A program made the translations under genes and the position numbers. Below, piece by piece: positions 48,301-60,300 of a DNA stretch of 64,000 nucleotides (position 1 is the first letter of the stretch; each line of letters starts with the position of its first letter). The notes beneath the pieces are model-generated. The model was not told where the DNA came from and ran no database searches. It saw nothing but the letters and a program-made list of their open reading frames with translations. This stretch comes from Asterochloris sp. CNOR1 (Eukaryota; Chlorophyta; Trebouxiophyceae; Trebouxiales; Trebouxiaceae), in the NCBI GenBank assembly GCA_963969365.1, contig OZ017762.1:1-64000 (forward strand). Reading direction: 5' to 3'.

Positions 48301-51300
48301 CCCAGCTTGGTCCCAGCATTGTAGAAACTGCAACAAAGCCAGCAGGCCCCAGGTCATATGGTCACCTGCTGTGTGGCTGTTGAGGTGGTTCGGCAATAGC
48401 AGCAGCACTAGGTGAGTGGCGGCAGATCCAGAGGGGGCTGCTCAAAGCTAGCAGACGCCCCAGCAATGTCTCACCTCGCTGGTGTATTTGCAGAGGAAGC
48501 GAGCCAAAGGCGCGCGATAGGGGGACCACATCTTGCTGGGGCTGTAGCTGCCCAGCATCTGGCTCAGCGCAGTCTCCAGCTCAATGGTCAGCACCACCAG
48601 CCCAGGGCGGTCCTGCAAAAGATAGTGATGGGCAAGTCAGCGCAAAAGGCTGCCAGCACATGGCTGAGCGCAATTTGCAATTGGTGTATGAGCAACAGCC
48701 TGGATAGTCCTGGAACAGCAGTGAAGCAAGTGTCAGGTGCTTGTGTGCCCCACAGGTAGCAGCCCTGACAGCCACATAGAACTATCCTGGGAGTATCTGC
48801 CTGGTATTCGGCTGCTGCTGTACTTCGGTTTGCAGGCGCATAATGCAGCTTGTGTCAGGTCTGGTGTCAGGTCTGGTGCAGCTTGTGTCTGGTGCGGAGT
48901 GCTTCAGCAAAAGCCTGCTCTGATGTGTGTGTCGTGACACACCTCAAGCTTGTGTCCCAATGAGCAAGACCTACTCCGTAACCTGCTTTTTTCTGACTGT
49001 AGAGGCCACACCAAGCCTCCCAAGCATAGCATTGAAGTAGACTCGGCAACCGCTCGCCCAGAAACAAACAGAACTATCATGCACCGCCACAGTCTCTGGA
49101 AGATTGGCTGCCCAGGGCAATGCAGAAGACAGACATGCTCCACTCAGGTCTCTGGGATTGGCCAACACAGACATCCAGACCAGCCCAGCACGCACCGCCT
49201 GGGTCTCCAGGAACTTGGCTGCCTGAGGGGGCAGCAGATGGAAGAGATCCAGTATGGCAGCTGCCACCTGAGCCTCCTGCCCGCGCTCCCACTCCGCCTT
49301 GGTCTCCAGCAGCTGCTTGGGGTCCAGCCACTTGCGCAGGTGGTCAATCAGCTTGTCCCCTAAGGGCGAATGAATGGAGGAGTTGTCAGCTCAAACAGGG
49401 CAGATTGCTGAGTCACGGCTTGGGCCCAGTACACAAGTGCTTCTTCAGGGGGTTTTAGCTTACTTCCCAGCACCCCTGCCCACCTAGAGCCAGGTTGAAC
49501 CAGCTGGACAGCAGCTGCAGCAGGCGCCCCAGACCCTTCAGGAGCGGCAGCTTGAGCTTGTTGTGGTAGGCCAGGTGGACGAGGATGGGCTTCAGGCTGG
49601 CTGACAGCAGAGCTTTGGGGAGCTTGTTGTCGCTGGCCACAGGCTCCAGGGCGCTGTGAGCCATCTCTGTGATGGCATTGTTGCCGGGCAGCGTCTGCAA
49701 GAGGGACAGCAAGGTGAGTTCTGGGGACGCTGAGTGCAAGGCACGCCTGCGACGTACGGGGGCCACGCAGCACCTGCAACGGGACACAAGATTGGGTGCA
49801 CCATCTTGTGATGAGTGATCGATGCATCCCTCTGATGACTGTGCCAGGCACAGTCTATGGGGACAAAGGCCAGCAGAGACTTTGTGCATGGCTTCCAGAT
49901 GGCGCATGCTAAGAAGCGGCACTGCTCATGTGCCGCACAGAGGAATGCATGTCCTGATGTGGCGGACAGTCCAGCACAAGTCCGTGTCGTCCAGATGGCT
50001 GGCTCCTGTGCCAGTCCAGTAACTGCTAGGACTGGCCCAACCTTTGTAGTGCAGGCTTCTTCACATCAGGCACTGAAGGGCTCACCAAGTGTTTGAACAG
50101 GAGCTCAATAATCTTCTTGCGAAGCTCCTCCAGGCTCAGGCTGCCCTGGGGAGGCTCCCGTATCATGATGTTGCCGTTTCTGCAGCAGTGAGAGAAGGAA
50201 TGGGTGCTTCTGCAAAGTAGACAGAGACACTGTTGCTGCTGCACAGAGACAAAGGCACTGTCGCTGTCACAGTCGGGCCAGGCAGCCAGATGCTAACTGA
50301 ACAGCACTTGCAACCCTCAGCATGTGCACCTTACTGGTGAGATGTGTACATGAGAAGGCATGCCAGTGCATGCAGCTGGAGCCAGTCAGGAAAAGTGCTT
50401 GCACACTGTGGGGGGCAATACTAGTCATTGCAGGGGCCCAGGCCTTGTGTGGTGGGTCCTAGCACATTCAGGCAAGAAGCAGCCACACGTCTGCAGCTCG
50501 TATGTGTAGGGACAATGGGTGATATCTGTACATTCTGCTCAACACCAGCAACCCCTGCACCTCGACAAGAAAGAGCAAGACTCACATGAAGGCGTCCCAG
50601 TGGGTGCAGGTGTGCAGGAACTCCATGCACAGCAGGCGCAGGCGCAGGAAGCTGTCTGGAGTGACGGCCCGGCTTTGGGGGATCAGCTGCTGCAGCCGCG
50701 CCTCGTCCACCTCCAACATGCCCACAGCATCCAGCGCCACCATGCCAATCTCCTGCACGGCATTCATACATGTCTGCCAACGTCCATCTCAGGTCCGCAT
50801 TGCCCAGCCTGCTGCTGCCCATCAGTGCAATTGACATCTGCATTACTACATTGCAACCCTGGTTGTCAGCAGCAGAGATGCATGCTAACTAGGGCAGATC
50901 GCACTTTCCACTCAAAAGACCCAAGACCCACTGACGACAGCAGCAGCAGCACAAAGCGTTGCTGCCAGAACTTTTTGGGAGAGCAGGAGGCCCGTCTTCA
51001 GTTTGAAGGGTTTTTTGAACTCCTGCCAGTTGGTGTGCATGTTGATCTTTAGAACCAGCTGGACTTTGCACATTCAAACTCCCAAGACCCACTGGCGACA
51101 GCGGCAGCAGCGTGGGCTGCTGCTGGAGGCAGTAGATCAGCGATGCCAGGATGCCCATCTGTGAGTTGAGGCTCTTGAGCGGGATGAGCCGACGCTTCAG
51201 GAGGCTGTCTGACCGTTCCTTCGTCATCATTGGCTGCAGGAGAGCTGAGATGGAGGTTCTCTGGGCCTTGGCAACAATCTGCAGACACAGAAAGCAGTGT

Positions 51301-54300
51301 GAGCGTCGCCACCAGTGACATCAAGTAAGTACACAGCTGACAAGGTGGCATTGAGAATCATAGATTGAACTGCAGCACAGAAGGTGTTGTCAGCAGCCCC
51401 CTCTCTACATGCTGCAGCAGCAAAATTGTCTGGTCGCTGGGCCTGGACCTCAACATGCGACACCGCAGGGGTTTGTCAGCAGCGCCTCAAGAGGACAACA
51501 CCAAGAAGACTGGCATGTTACAAGTTTTGCAGGTGCTCCCTTACAGTGCAGCACCCAGAGAAGGCCCTGAGACCCAGGCCTGCAGAGCTCACATTGTGGT
51601 CATTACGTTGCCGGTGTCGCACTCAGAAGAAGTGCAGGCTACACCTGAGCTCTGCTGTGGTCATCCATAGCGCAGTCGCAAGAGGCATCGCAGGCAAACC
51701 TCTGCAGAGCTTACCCTGGGTTTATTCTTCAGTGCGCAGCCTTCAGAAGAGCTGCATGCCAACCCTGAGCTTCAGTGTTACCACTCCTTTACAGGGACTG
51801 CCTGAGCCTGGCGCCAACACCTGCAGAGCCCACCTCCAGGCAGGAGTGCGCCAGAGCACGGGACTCTTGTGTGGTGCTGGTTCCCAGGACCTCCAGCGCC
51901 AGCAGGTCCAGCAGACTGGCAGAAGACTTGCCCGAACGGAGCTGCCCACCAGCTGCAGCCCCACTGCCACTGCCGCCACCAGCTGCACCTCTGCTGCCGT
52001 TAGGGGCCACAGCAACTCCCTCGGAGGAGCCTGCATGAAGCAAGTCAACTCAGATGAGACAGCATGTGCCTGCTGCCAGCTGTCTCCCTGTGGGCTCTAC
52101 CAAGTGTGTCTACAAAATTATGGACAGACCAGGGGTGGACGTTGGAATCACTGCAAGCAGGAATTGCAGAGGTACCGATTGTCCCTCACGCCAACACAGC
52201 AACTGGTGGGCAAGGCGATGCAAGCACGGCAGCACGTCTGCTGGCCTCTTGTGGAGCTTAAGAGGAAGCCCACGCACTGCAGCATATGCCACACGCCCAG
52301 AGACTCCCGCTGCAACATCATCCACCTGCGCAGTGAGCTCTCCCACAACATTTGCAGGCATGTATGGAGTGGCGCACAGAGTAGACAATCACCTTTGGCG
52401 GCAGCGTCTGCCTGACCTGTGGCCTCTGCAGTGCATGGGTGCAGTGGTGCACACACAGGGGTGAGGCAGGCCCCATCTGCAGCAATGCCCCTCTTCGCTG
52501 CGCTATCTGCAACTGGTGGTGGTGCACCCACCTGGGGTGGGGGAGGCCCCCTCTGCAGCAGAGTCCTCCTGCCCTGTGGCCTCTGCCACGGCATTGGAAG
52601 GCGCATTGTCCACCTCCATGGGCTGCGCAGCTGGTGCCTGCTCCTGCACGGCAGCCTGTACTGGGTGAGGGCAGCTTGCATGAACTCCGCCTGGCCACAA
52701 AAGCTGGCAAAGCATCACATTGGCACACGCTGGCGTCAGGCTACTGCAGCTCTCAACCAAAGTCAAACATGTGAGCACCTGGCGCTTGGTCCAGTGCATT
52801 GATGGCAGGCCCAAACGCTTGCAGGCGCCCTGCTGTAGACTGCCCAGTCCCGTACTTTCCGGCTGGCCTCAGATGCACCACATATCATGGCATGCAGCCA
52901 GCAAACACAGTGTGGCACGCTGATGTGTCTGCAGCTGCATTGCAACGCTGCTTGTGAGTGACTGTGAACCTCACCTGTGTGGCCCCCTTGGCTGCAGCAG
53001 CCTCGCTGGCTGCTTTGCCGGCAGCAGGCCTGGCAGGTGGGGGCGGCATTGCCTGGCGAGCCTCCTCCTCAGGAGTCAGCGCATCCGTCTGAAAAACGGC
53101 ATGGGAACGCTCAGAGCAGCTGGAAGGTACAGGTGCATGGGCAGCAAAGTGTCAACCTGACAAGCTTGTGGTTGCCTGGTGTCAACCTGCCCAAGGCCGG
53201 CCAGAGATCTGCGGAGTGATGCTGGTGGCTGTTAGGAACAGCATGGCGCTGGTCAGCGAACGCTGACATATGCACCAGATTCCTTGCTGGTGCACTGCTC
53301 ATGTCGCAATGAGGTGCTCATCTCAGCAACTCAAGCATACACCAGCTGTCTGCAGCGGCAGAGCGCTTGGCTCGCTCACCGGACCCTTGCCGGCTGTCTG
53401 GTTCACTGCACGCCCAACGATGCTCCTGAGTGAGCTGCTGATCTCCTTCCGCTCCCGTGCCGCATGCTTTGGCAGTGCCCTGACCACAGACAGCAGCGCC
53501 CTGACTGTGCCCGGCAGGTGCTGACGCAGCCACTCCATTGGAAGCCTGTATAGGGAGGAGGCCCTAAGCTGAGACCCAGGGCTGGAGACAAACAGCACGG
53601 ACAACCACAGGAGTGACAGTTGCTCAGCATTCTGCACCACAGCCACTGTCTGGCCTCCAAGCATCTCCACACATGGCACATGCCCACTGCAGATAGTACT
53701 GCCCACCTGTTGTATAGCAATGCAATGGCTGCAGTGCCGCCTGTCCGCTGCGTCCAACTGTCGTCAAAGCACATGTGCAGCAGGCGTGGCATGAGCTCGT
53801 CCATGACAGGAGGATAGCCAGCCTCTGCAGGCAATGGCAAGTCATGCTGACACGTCAAGAAATCCCTGAACTGCTCGAGTGGCCATTTCAGCGAAGGCAA
53901 TGCACAGGCTGTGAGGTATGCATGATGCAGGACATTCAGGGACTGTCACCCCTGGTTAAAGTCCGGCAGGGTTCCGGGGCATCAGCACATCCAGCAGGCA
54001 GAATGGGTGCCCCTCAGACAGGCTTGCATAGTTGACAGCTTCTGACATATTGCTGCTGCTGCTGCCATCATTGGAGGAAAGCATAAGCTGACATCTCTGT
54101 AACCCACCATTGACAGCAGGCTTGGGGGCTGCTCTACCACCGGCACTAGATGCTGGGTTGGCCGTCCCTGCAGTGCTCGCCTGGTCCTTTGTCTCAGCAT
54201 CTGCTTTCACGGCTTCCTGCGGGATGAAGCCATTCATATGCGCTTGTGACTAGCTGTTGGGTTTGCCAAGAGCCAGCCGTCACCGACCAGACTTTGGGCA

Positions 54301-57300
54301 AAGGGCATGCAATGACCTGCCATGGCTGCAAACTCGGCATTACCTGCAAAGTCTTGAGTTCTGGCATCGCATCAGCACATCACTCCTGCTTGGCCATATT
54401 AGTGGCAGCAATGCAGCTTGGTGACCTTCTTGGTCTACAAGATCATCTGACGGCAACGGCAATGCCGCCTCCTGTGAGGCATCGGCTTCATACATATGCA
54501 GCATGAAACACCGAATTTCAGCTCTTCCAGAGCCGCAACTGCTTCACTTGCAATGCGAATTTGCTGAAACTGACCTCCTGCTTGGCCTCAGGCGAGAAGT
54601 TCTGCAGCACTTGACCCTGCGCATCGACAAGGATCTTCACTGTGTCCACAAACTCCTGCAGAGCCTCCAAGCCAGCTGCAGTGCGCGGCAGCTCCTTGTC
54701 ACCCAGCACCTGCACATGACAGCAAAGGCATGTGAGCCAAAATTTCAAGCAATTTCTGCGGGTTACAGCATCACCTTGTTGTCCAACACCTGCACACAGC
54801 AGCACACAACGGCTTATTCTGGGCTTGTTTTCAGAGCCATGACAGCCAATGCATGCAGCAATTGGCATAGCTGCTCCTTGGCAACCAGGACATGCACACA
54901 CAACCCTCAGCATCTGGGAGGTTGAGAGCCACATACACGGTGAGCACAGCTGATCCGCAGCCGCAGTGTGCAACAGCACCCAGTGGCCTGGCATTGGAGA
55001 ACCGGGTAGCGTAGATAGATGATGCTTCAAGTACAAAGTCCTCACAGCTGCAGTGTGTGATGGTTGTCTGGCCCCCAGCACCTGTGCACAGCAAGGACAG
55101 CTTGGTTATTCTTCTGATTGGCATAAGGCTGTATGGAGCCCTGCAGCTCTTGTTGGAGGGACCTGAGAGTTGGTGCAGCGCGTGCACACAACCACTTCTG
55201 GGCCAAGCCTTCACAAAAGCGCCATTGCATGCAACGCTCTCTCAAGGTAAGCACACAACAGGAACATGAGGCCAACTACTGCAGGCTTACTGCAACACTC
55301 ATGCCAGGCTGATGTATGCAGCACTGGCTTGCTGTGTACCCGATGTGTGCACGTGCTGCTTCAGCTTGCTTACTCTGGCAATAACCATGAGAACTGCATC
55401 TAAAAGCTGATGACAGTTTCAGCACCTGTGGTGCTTGCATGACATCCCTGCTGCACATTTGGCTCGCACCATGACGATGGCGTCCAGGAAGAGGTGGCAC
55501 TCCAGCTCCATCAAGCTCTGAGTCTTGAAAGGGGCCCTGCTGCTGGCCTGTCCTGCCCGCTCCTGGCTGCCGGCCTCAATGCTGCCACCAGCCAGCCCTG
55601 AGGGCGATGCTGTCACCGAGGCAGGTGCTGATGGCCCAGCCTCCGCTACCGGCAGGGGAGGCTGTGGCCCCAGGCTCTCGTTGCCCTGTGGGTCCTGCAC
55701 TCACAGGAGGTCAGGCTGGGCACCTGCAGGCTGGCGTGATGAGGTCTCTGTGAACAGCTTGTGATGGACAATGCCACGTCTGTGGTTGACTGGGCTGAGC
55801 TCAGCAGTGGATGAGCAGGGCAGCCCATCCACTAGAGGGACACATGCAGCCTGTTGCTAGAGGAGGGGGCCCCAGCAGCATCAAAGGGGGACCGTCTGGG
55901 CAGTGCTGGCCACGCAAGGCTACCTGGGATGACAAAGCAGAGGGACAGCGCAAAAGGCAGCATGCATACATGCTGAGCCAGACCAGAGGCCGGCTGCACA
56001 TCCATGAGATGTGCCAGAACTTTTAATAGAATTCATTTGTGCTGACCTGACCCCGTTGCTTGTTGGGCGCAGACGCCCCAGCCGCCACCAGCATGGCAAA
56101 ATGTCTGCTGACATGGCGGGCAAAGGGCTGGGCAGCCTCCTTCAGATCCTCGCTGGCGCTGGCCCCCAGGATAGAGGCCAGCAGCTGCCTCAGGACGTTG
56201 CGCTCAGAGTTAAGCTGGGTCTTGGTCTTGACGCCAGCCTCCCGCGGCAGCCCAGTGGCAATGTGTGGCGCCCGCTGCAGAAGGCAAGGGAGTGCATTCC
56301 ATGAAGATGCGGGGAATGGAAAGCACAGCCAGAGCCGGTGGCAGGCACCTGCTGCCTGTCACAGCAGGCAGTGAGCCAGAGCCGCAATGCGGTAAAGCAC
56401 CTGCCCTGACAATCTGCCAGCCCAACAACAGCCCAATTGTGCTGGCAGCCCACCCAACTCCCCGCCTCAACATCCCCACATGAAGATAGACCAGGATGCA
56501 AACAATTTCACCTGGGGCGTAAACAACAAAGTCACTCACCAAACCCCATGAGCCACACATGAGTGGAGCAGGTTGCACAAGGTCTCACCTGTGACGTGAA
56601 CAGCATGGTGACCAGCTTGTCCAGAGCTGAGCCAGGCAGGCTGCTGTCCTTTGGGCTGCGCAGGTTGAGCACAGAGGCCAGGCAGATGTGCAGGAAGTGT
56701 AGCGACTGCCGGCGGTGGTGGAGGTTGAACTTGCCTGCAGGCAGAGCATGGAAGAATGTTCAACTACATGCGCGGAAGGCAGGCGGCAGCAGAATACAGC
56801 ATCCAGGAGCAACATTCGACAGGCATGCCAACGCAGGCCATGAAGGCCATTTGGGCACCGCTCGCGACACAGGCAGGGAAGACTTAGCTGCAAAACCCAG
56901 ACGAGGGCGATCACTGGCATTAGAGGCAGTATTCTCAGCCTAGTGTACGGTGCAGGGCGGCACACATACTTCTTTCAACAACTCAAAACACGAGTCCTGG
57001 TGTCCCCATCAAGTGTGGCTATGACGTAGAATGCAAGACATTCCATGGCGCTGAGCAGGGAACACCTTTTCTCCTGCAGGACTGGCCTCTGCCCTGCCAC
57101 TGCCTGCCGTGCCCTGGCATAACAGTGGACACAGGGCCAGCAAGGGAGTGCAGGGAGGTAGCCAGGATGCAGATCTGACACGTCTTGACCTCTGCCACTA
57201 CATCGCCTGGAAAAAGAAAAGAAAAACCAGGGACCAGGTGCTGGGCTGTGCACGGCCGTGACTCACTTCTGTCACCCTCCGCCACCGCCCGGCGTGTCAT

Positions 57301-60300
57301 GGCAATGCAGCGGTCCAGGGGGACCAGGAAGGACGTGCTGGGGTGGAAGGTCAGGATCAGGCGCAGCCCGTGCTCGGGGTTGTCCTTGTAGTCCAGTTCT
57401 GTGGGCTTCTTGAGGAAGCGCCGGTTGCGCCCCCCCAGCTTGCCCAGCAGCTGCACCACCTGCAGCCATGGCAAGGAAGCCTCTCAGTGTGGTCCAGTCC
57501 TGTGGGCTCGTCCAAGAAGCATGTAGAGGAGGGGAGAGCACGCAGGCTGCAGGTGGCGGTGATGGCGCAGCATCTTTGCCACCAGCTACATCAAGAGGGC
57601 CCATGTGTCCAGCTGCAGAATGGCGTCAGCGAGCAGCCCCTGCCTGGATGCAAAGTGGCATGGCCCCTGACTGCCTCCTGCTTGAAGTAGCAGGGTGCAT
57701 CGTCAAGGGACAGGCAAGCTGCAGTGCAGCATCTGCTGCCTTGAGGCAGCCTGCCGACCTTCTGGCAAAAGACTTGTGTCTTAGCTGCCTATGCTGCCTT
57801 CCACCACAAGCCTGTGCCCACAGGTCACGCCAGTTAGTAAGCTATGCCCAGTGGGAGCCCAGCTTACACTCCAGGATGAATGTTGCCCCCGTGCGCTCAC
57901 CTTCTGGCCAACAAAGTAGAGTCTGCCATCAAGGAACAGGCAGGCTGTTGCAGCAATGACTGATGCTTTGCAGCAACCTTGCCCACCTTCTGGCCAAAAG
58001 GGTAGGGGTGCGGCTTCAGGTGGCTCCACAGCACGGCCATGAGGTCATCCATGACCTCGGCCATGGCCGGCTCCAGAAACTCTGGATTCAGACTGTCCTC
58101 CCAGTAGTCCAGCGTGCGAAGGCCCAGAGTGATGAGGTCGTCTGTGGCTCCCTGCACAGGCAGTCAGACAATGAAAGCCCTTTCCTGCAGGGCAACCTGA
58201 CGAGAGTGTAGAGCATTGTGTGGCCATGATTACGCCTCACACACAGCACCACATGCATCCCACAAGGCCATCTTCACCTGGAGTGGGGTGTGACCTGACA
58301 AAGACACAACCGAACACAATTGGGGGGACTGCTGCACATAAAGGTGGCCTGTTGACCACATTTGCCGAGTTGCTGGCAGATCTCTGCAAACAAGCAACAT
58401 CCAGGAGAAGGGCCCAGCCAGGCAGAGGGCAAGCTGGTGGAAGGATGCAATGTGGACGATCATGCACACTGAACAACCGAGGTAGACAAATTCCTTTAGT
58501 GTAGTTTGCAGGATGTTGCAGTGCCTCACCAGAGCAGTCACCAGGGGGCGCATCAGCTGAGTCAGGACAACCAGCATGTCTGACAGGCGCGCCGGCATGA
58601 TGAGGCACAGCTCAATCAGCATGTTGCGGTGCTCGGGGCGTCCAGGGCCGTCCAGCATGGACCTGCAGGGGCGTAGGGAGCAACCATCAGCCACATGATC
58701 AGAGGCACAGCGTCACCATGCATGGTGGTCTCTGGGTGGCTACAGTCTTCCAGCAGGGTCATGCAGGGCCCAGCCATGCAGACACAGCACTGGAGCCCAT
58801 GTCACTGGTTTTCAACACGAGTGGGTCAAAGTGGGTCAAAGGGTGCCAAAGAACACACTGAATGCTGCAGGGGTCCTCAAAAGCCACCCTGACCACTTGT
58901 AGGCCACAGGCTGCCAGCGGGAACATCAGGCAGCGTAGGAAAGCGAGAGGCCATGCGCCCTGAATGGGGCGCTAAAGCACCGAAGCGTGCCTGGCACAGC
59001 CAGGAAGCAATGACACACGTGGTCACGAAGTCACCTGAAGGTGGTGATGCAGGGAACGAGCAGCTGGATGTTGCCAAACTGCTCGTACAGCGCGGCAAAG
59101 CGCCCACTGGACAGGCTCTTGAATAAGGCCAGGAAGAGCTCCAGGTAGGCGCCTTTCTCCTGCATGGCACCCATACATCAATGTGCTGTTTCGGAGCGAA
59201 GACAGGAACTTGCAGCGCTGGGCAGGCTCTGAAATAGGGCCAGAAAGGACCGCAATAAGGCATTCTGTATGGGCAGTGCACGGCCACACATACACATATG
59301 CACAGCTGACACATGTGCTTGTGCCCACCCACACCTTCACGTGCATCACTGAGTGCACTGGTGCTGCATGACACCAATGTTGACGATGGGACTGGCCAGC
59401 AGGTGCACTGCTGACACGTTAAGCTGTGCAGGACAGCAATTATCACCCTTGTAGATCTAGGTGGCCATCCGCAAGCATGTGCCAGGCTCCGCTCAAGTGC
59501 TTGCTCAGCGCAAGGAGGCCCAGATGCTGTGCCTGTGCAGGCATTGCACACAGCACCTGCTCCAGGAGGGCGCCTGCCAACATTCCCTGTGCCCAATCGG
59601 CAGCGAAGGGGCTCACCTCTGCATCGATCATCTGCTTCAGGAGCATGTCCACCAGCGTGGTGAAGCGGGGGGCCAGCACAACCTCCAGGGGCTGCTGCTC
59701 CTCTGGTCGCGGGGGCGGCAGCTTGCTCAGCATCTCAAACAGGATGCGGAAGAGGCGCAGCACCATCTTGCCCTCCTGCACGGGCAGCATCTGGAGCGTG
59801 TAGGCAGCGTGTGTGAACGGCAAAAAGTCAGCCTGCAGATGCAGGTGGCAGTGAGCTGCAAGGAGGGCATGTGAGCGACGAGCTTCCATGTATTGTGGCA
59901 TGCCATTTGCCAAGCAAGGCTGCTTGTGACTTCCAGGTACGAGCTGCAGGCTGTTCTGGGCTGTGGTATGTGCCTGACTTGAATGCAACGCACCCCCATG
60001 CTACTAAAGGCCATATAAGCTTACCTGTGACCGTATGCAACCCTGGCCCAGCATTGACACCCTGACAGCAGTGTGCATGTTGAAGCCTCATGAGTCTGAG
60101 GCTGCCACCTGGTCAGCTTCCCTTCCTGCACGTCCCTCACTCTGACAGAGACAAAGCTCATGCAATGAGGCTGACCTCTGTCTCTGGGATGGACAGTGAT
60201 GTCATGCCAGTTGCACTGTCAACCATCCCAGCATGTCCAGCTCAAGAGACCTACCTCGGAGTCTGGGGCTGCCAGCTTTGTCAGCTTGTTGTCCAGGAGG

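Larger units (their letters stand above)
45806..53545 (-). other. TRRAP middle HEAT-type exons, N-terminal half
   Basis: Exons: 45806-46028, 46391-46610, 47242-47372, 47747-47926, 48475-48612, 49196-49359, 49484-49694, 50086-50179, 50586-50752, 51093-51278, 51834-52030, 52532-52655, 52975-53088, 53380-53545. Clear blocks are RCICAYVQRHHSLIGPLFE, MWSPYRAPLARFL, GDKLIDHLRKWLDPKQLLE and LKSLNSQMGILASLIYCL. Exons 51834-53088 encode a Gly/Ala/Ser/Pro-rich linker (for example GGGSGSGAAAGG) that is more divergent than its surroundings. Confidence 0.88.

Noticed and set aside
51384-52415. 343-codon plus-strand ORF, the longest in the window
   Set aside because: It runs antisense to a TRRAP exon (51834-52030) and through its introns, has Cys/Ser/Arg-rich composition without any domain, and has no splice partners. 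The minus-strand exons are supported by conservation and phase.
52381-52440. Additional TRRAP exon encoding AEATGQADAAAKG
   Set aside because: It looks like a real exon end with a donor, but it is a degenerate duplicate of exon 52532-52655 and would disturb the phase into exon 51834-52030.
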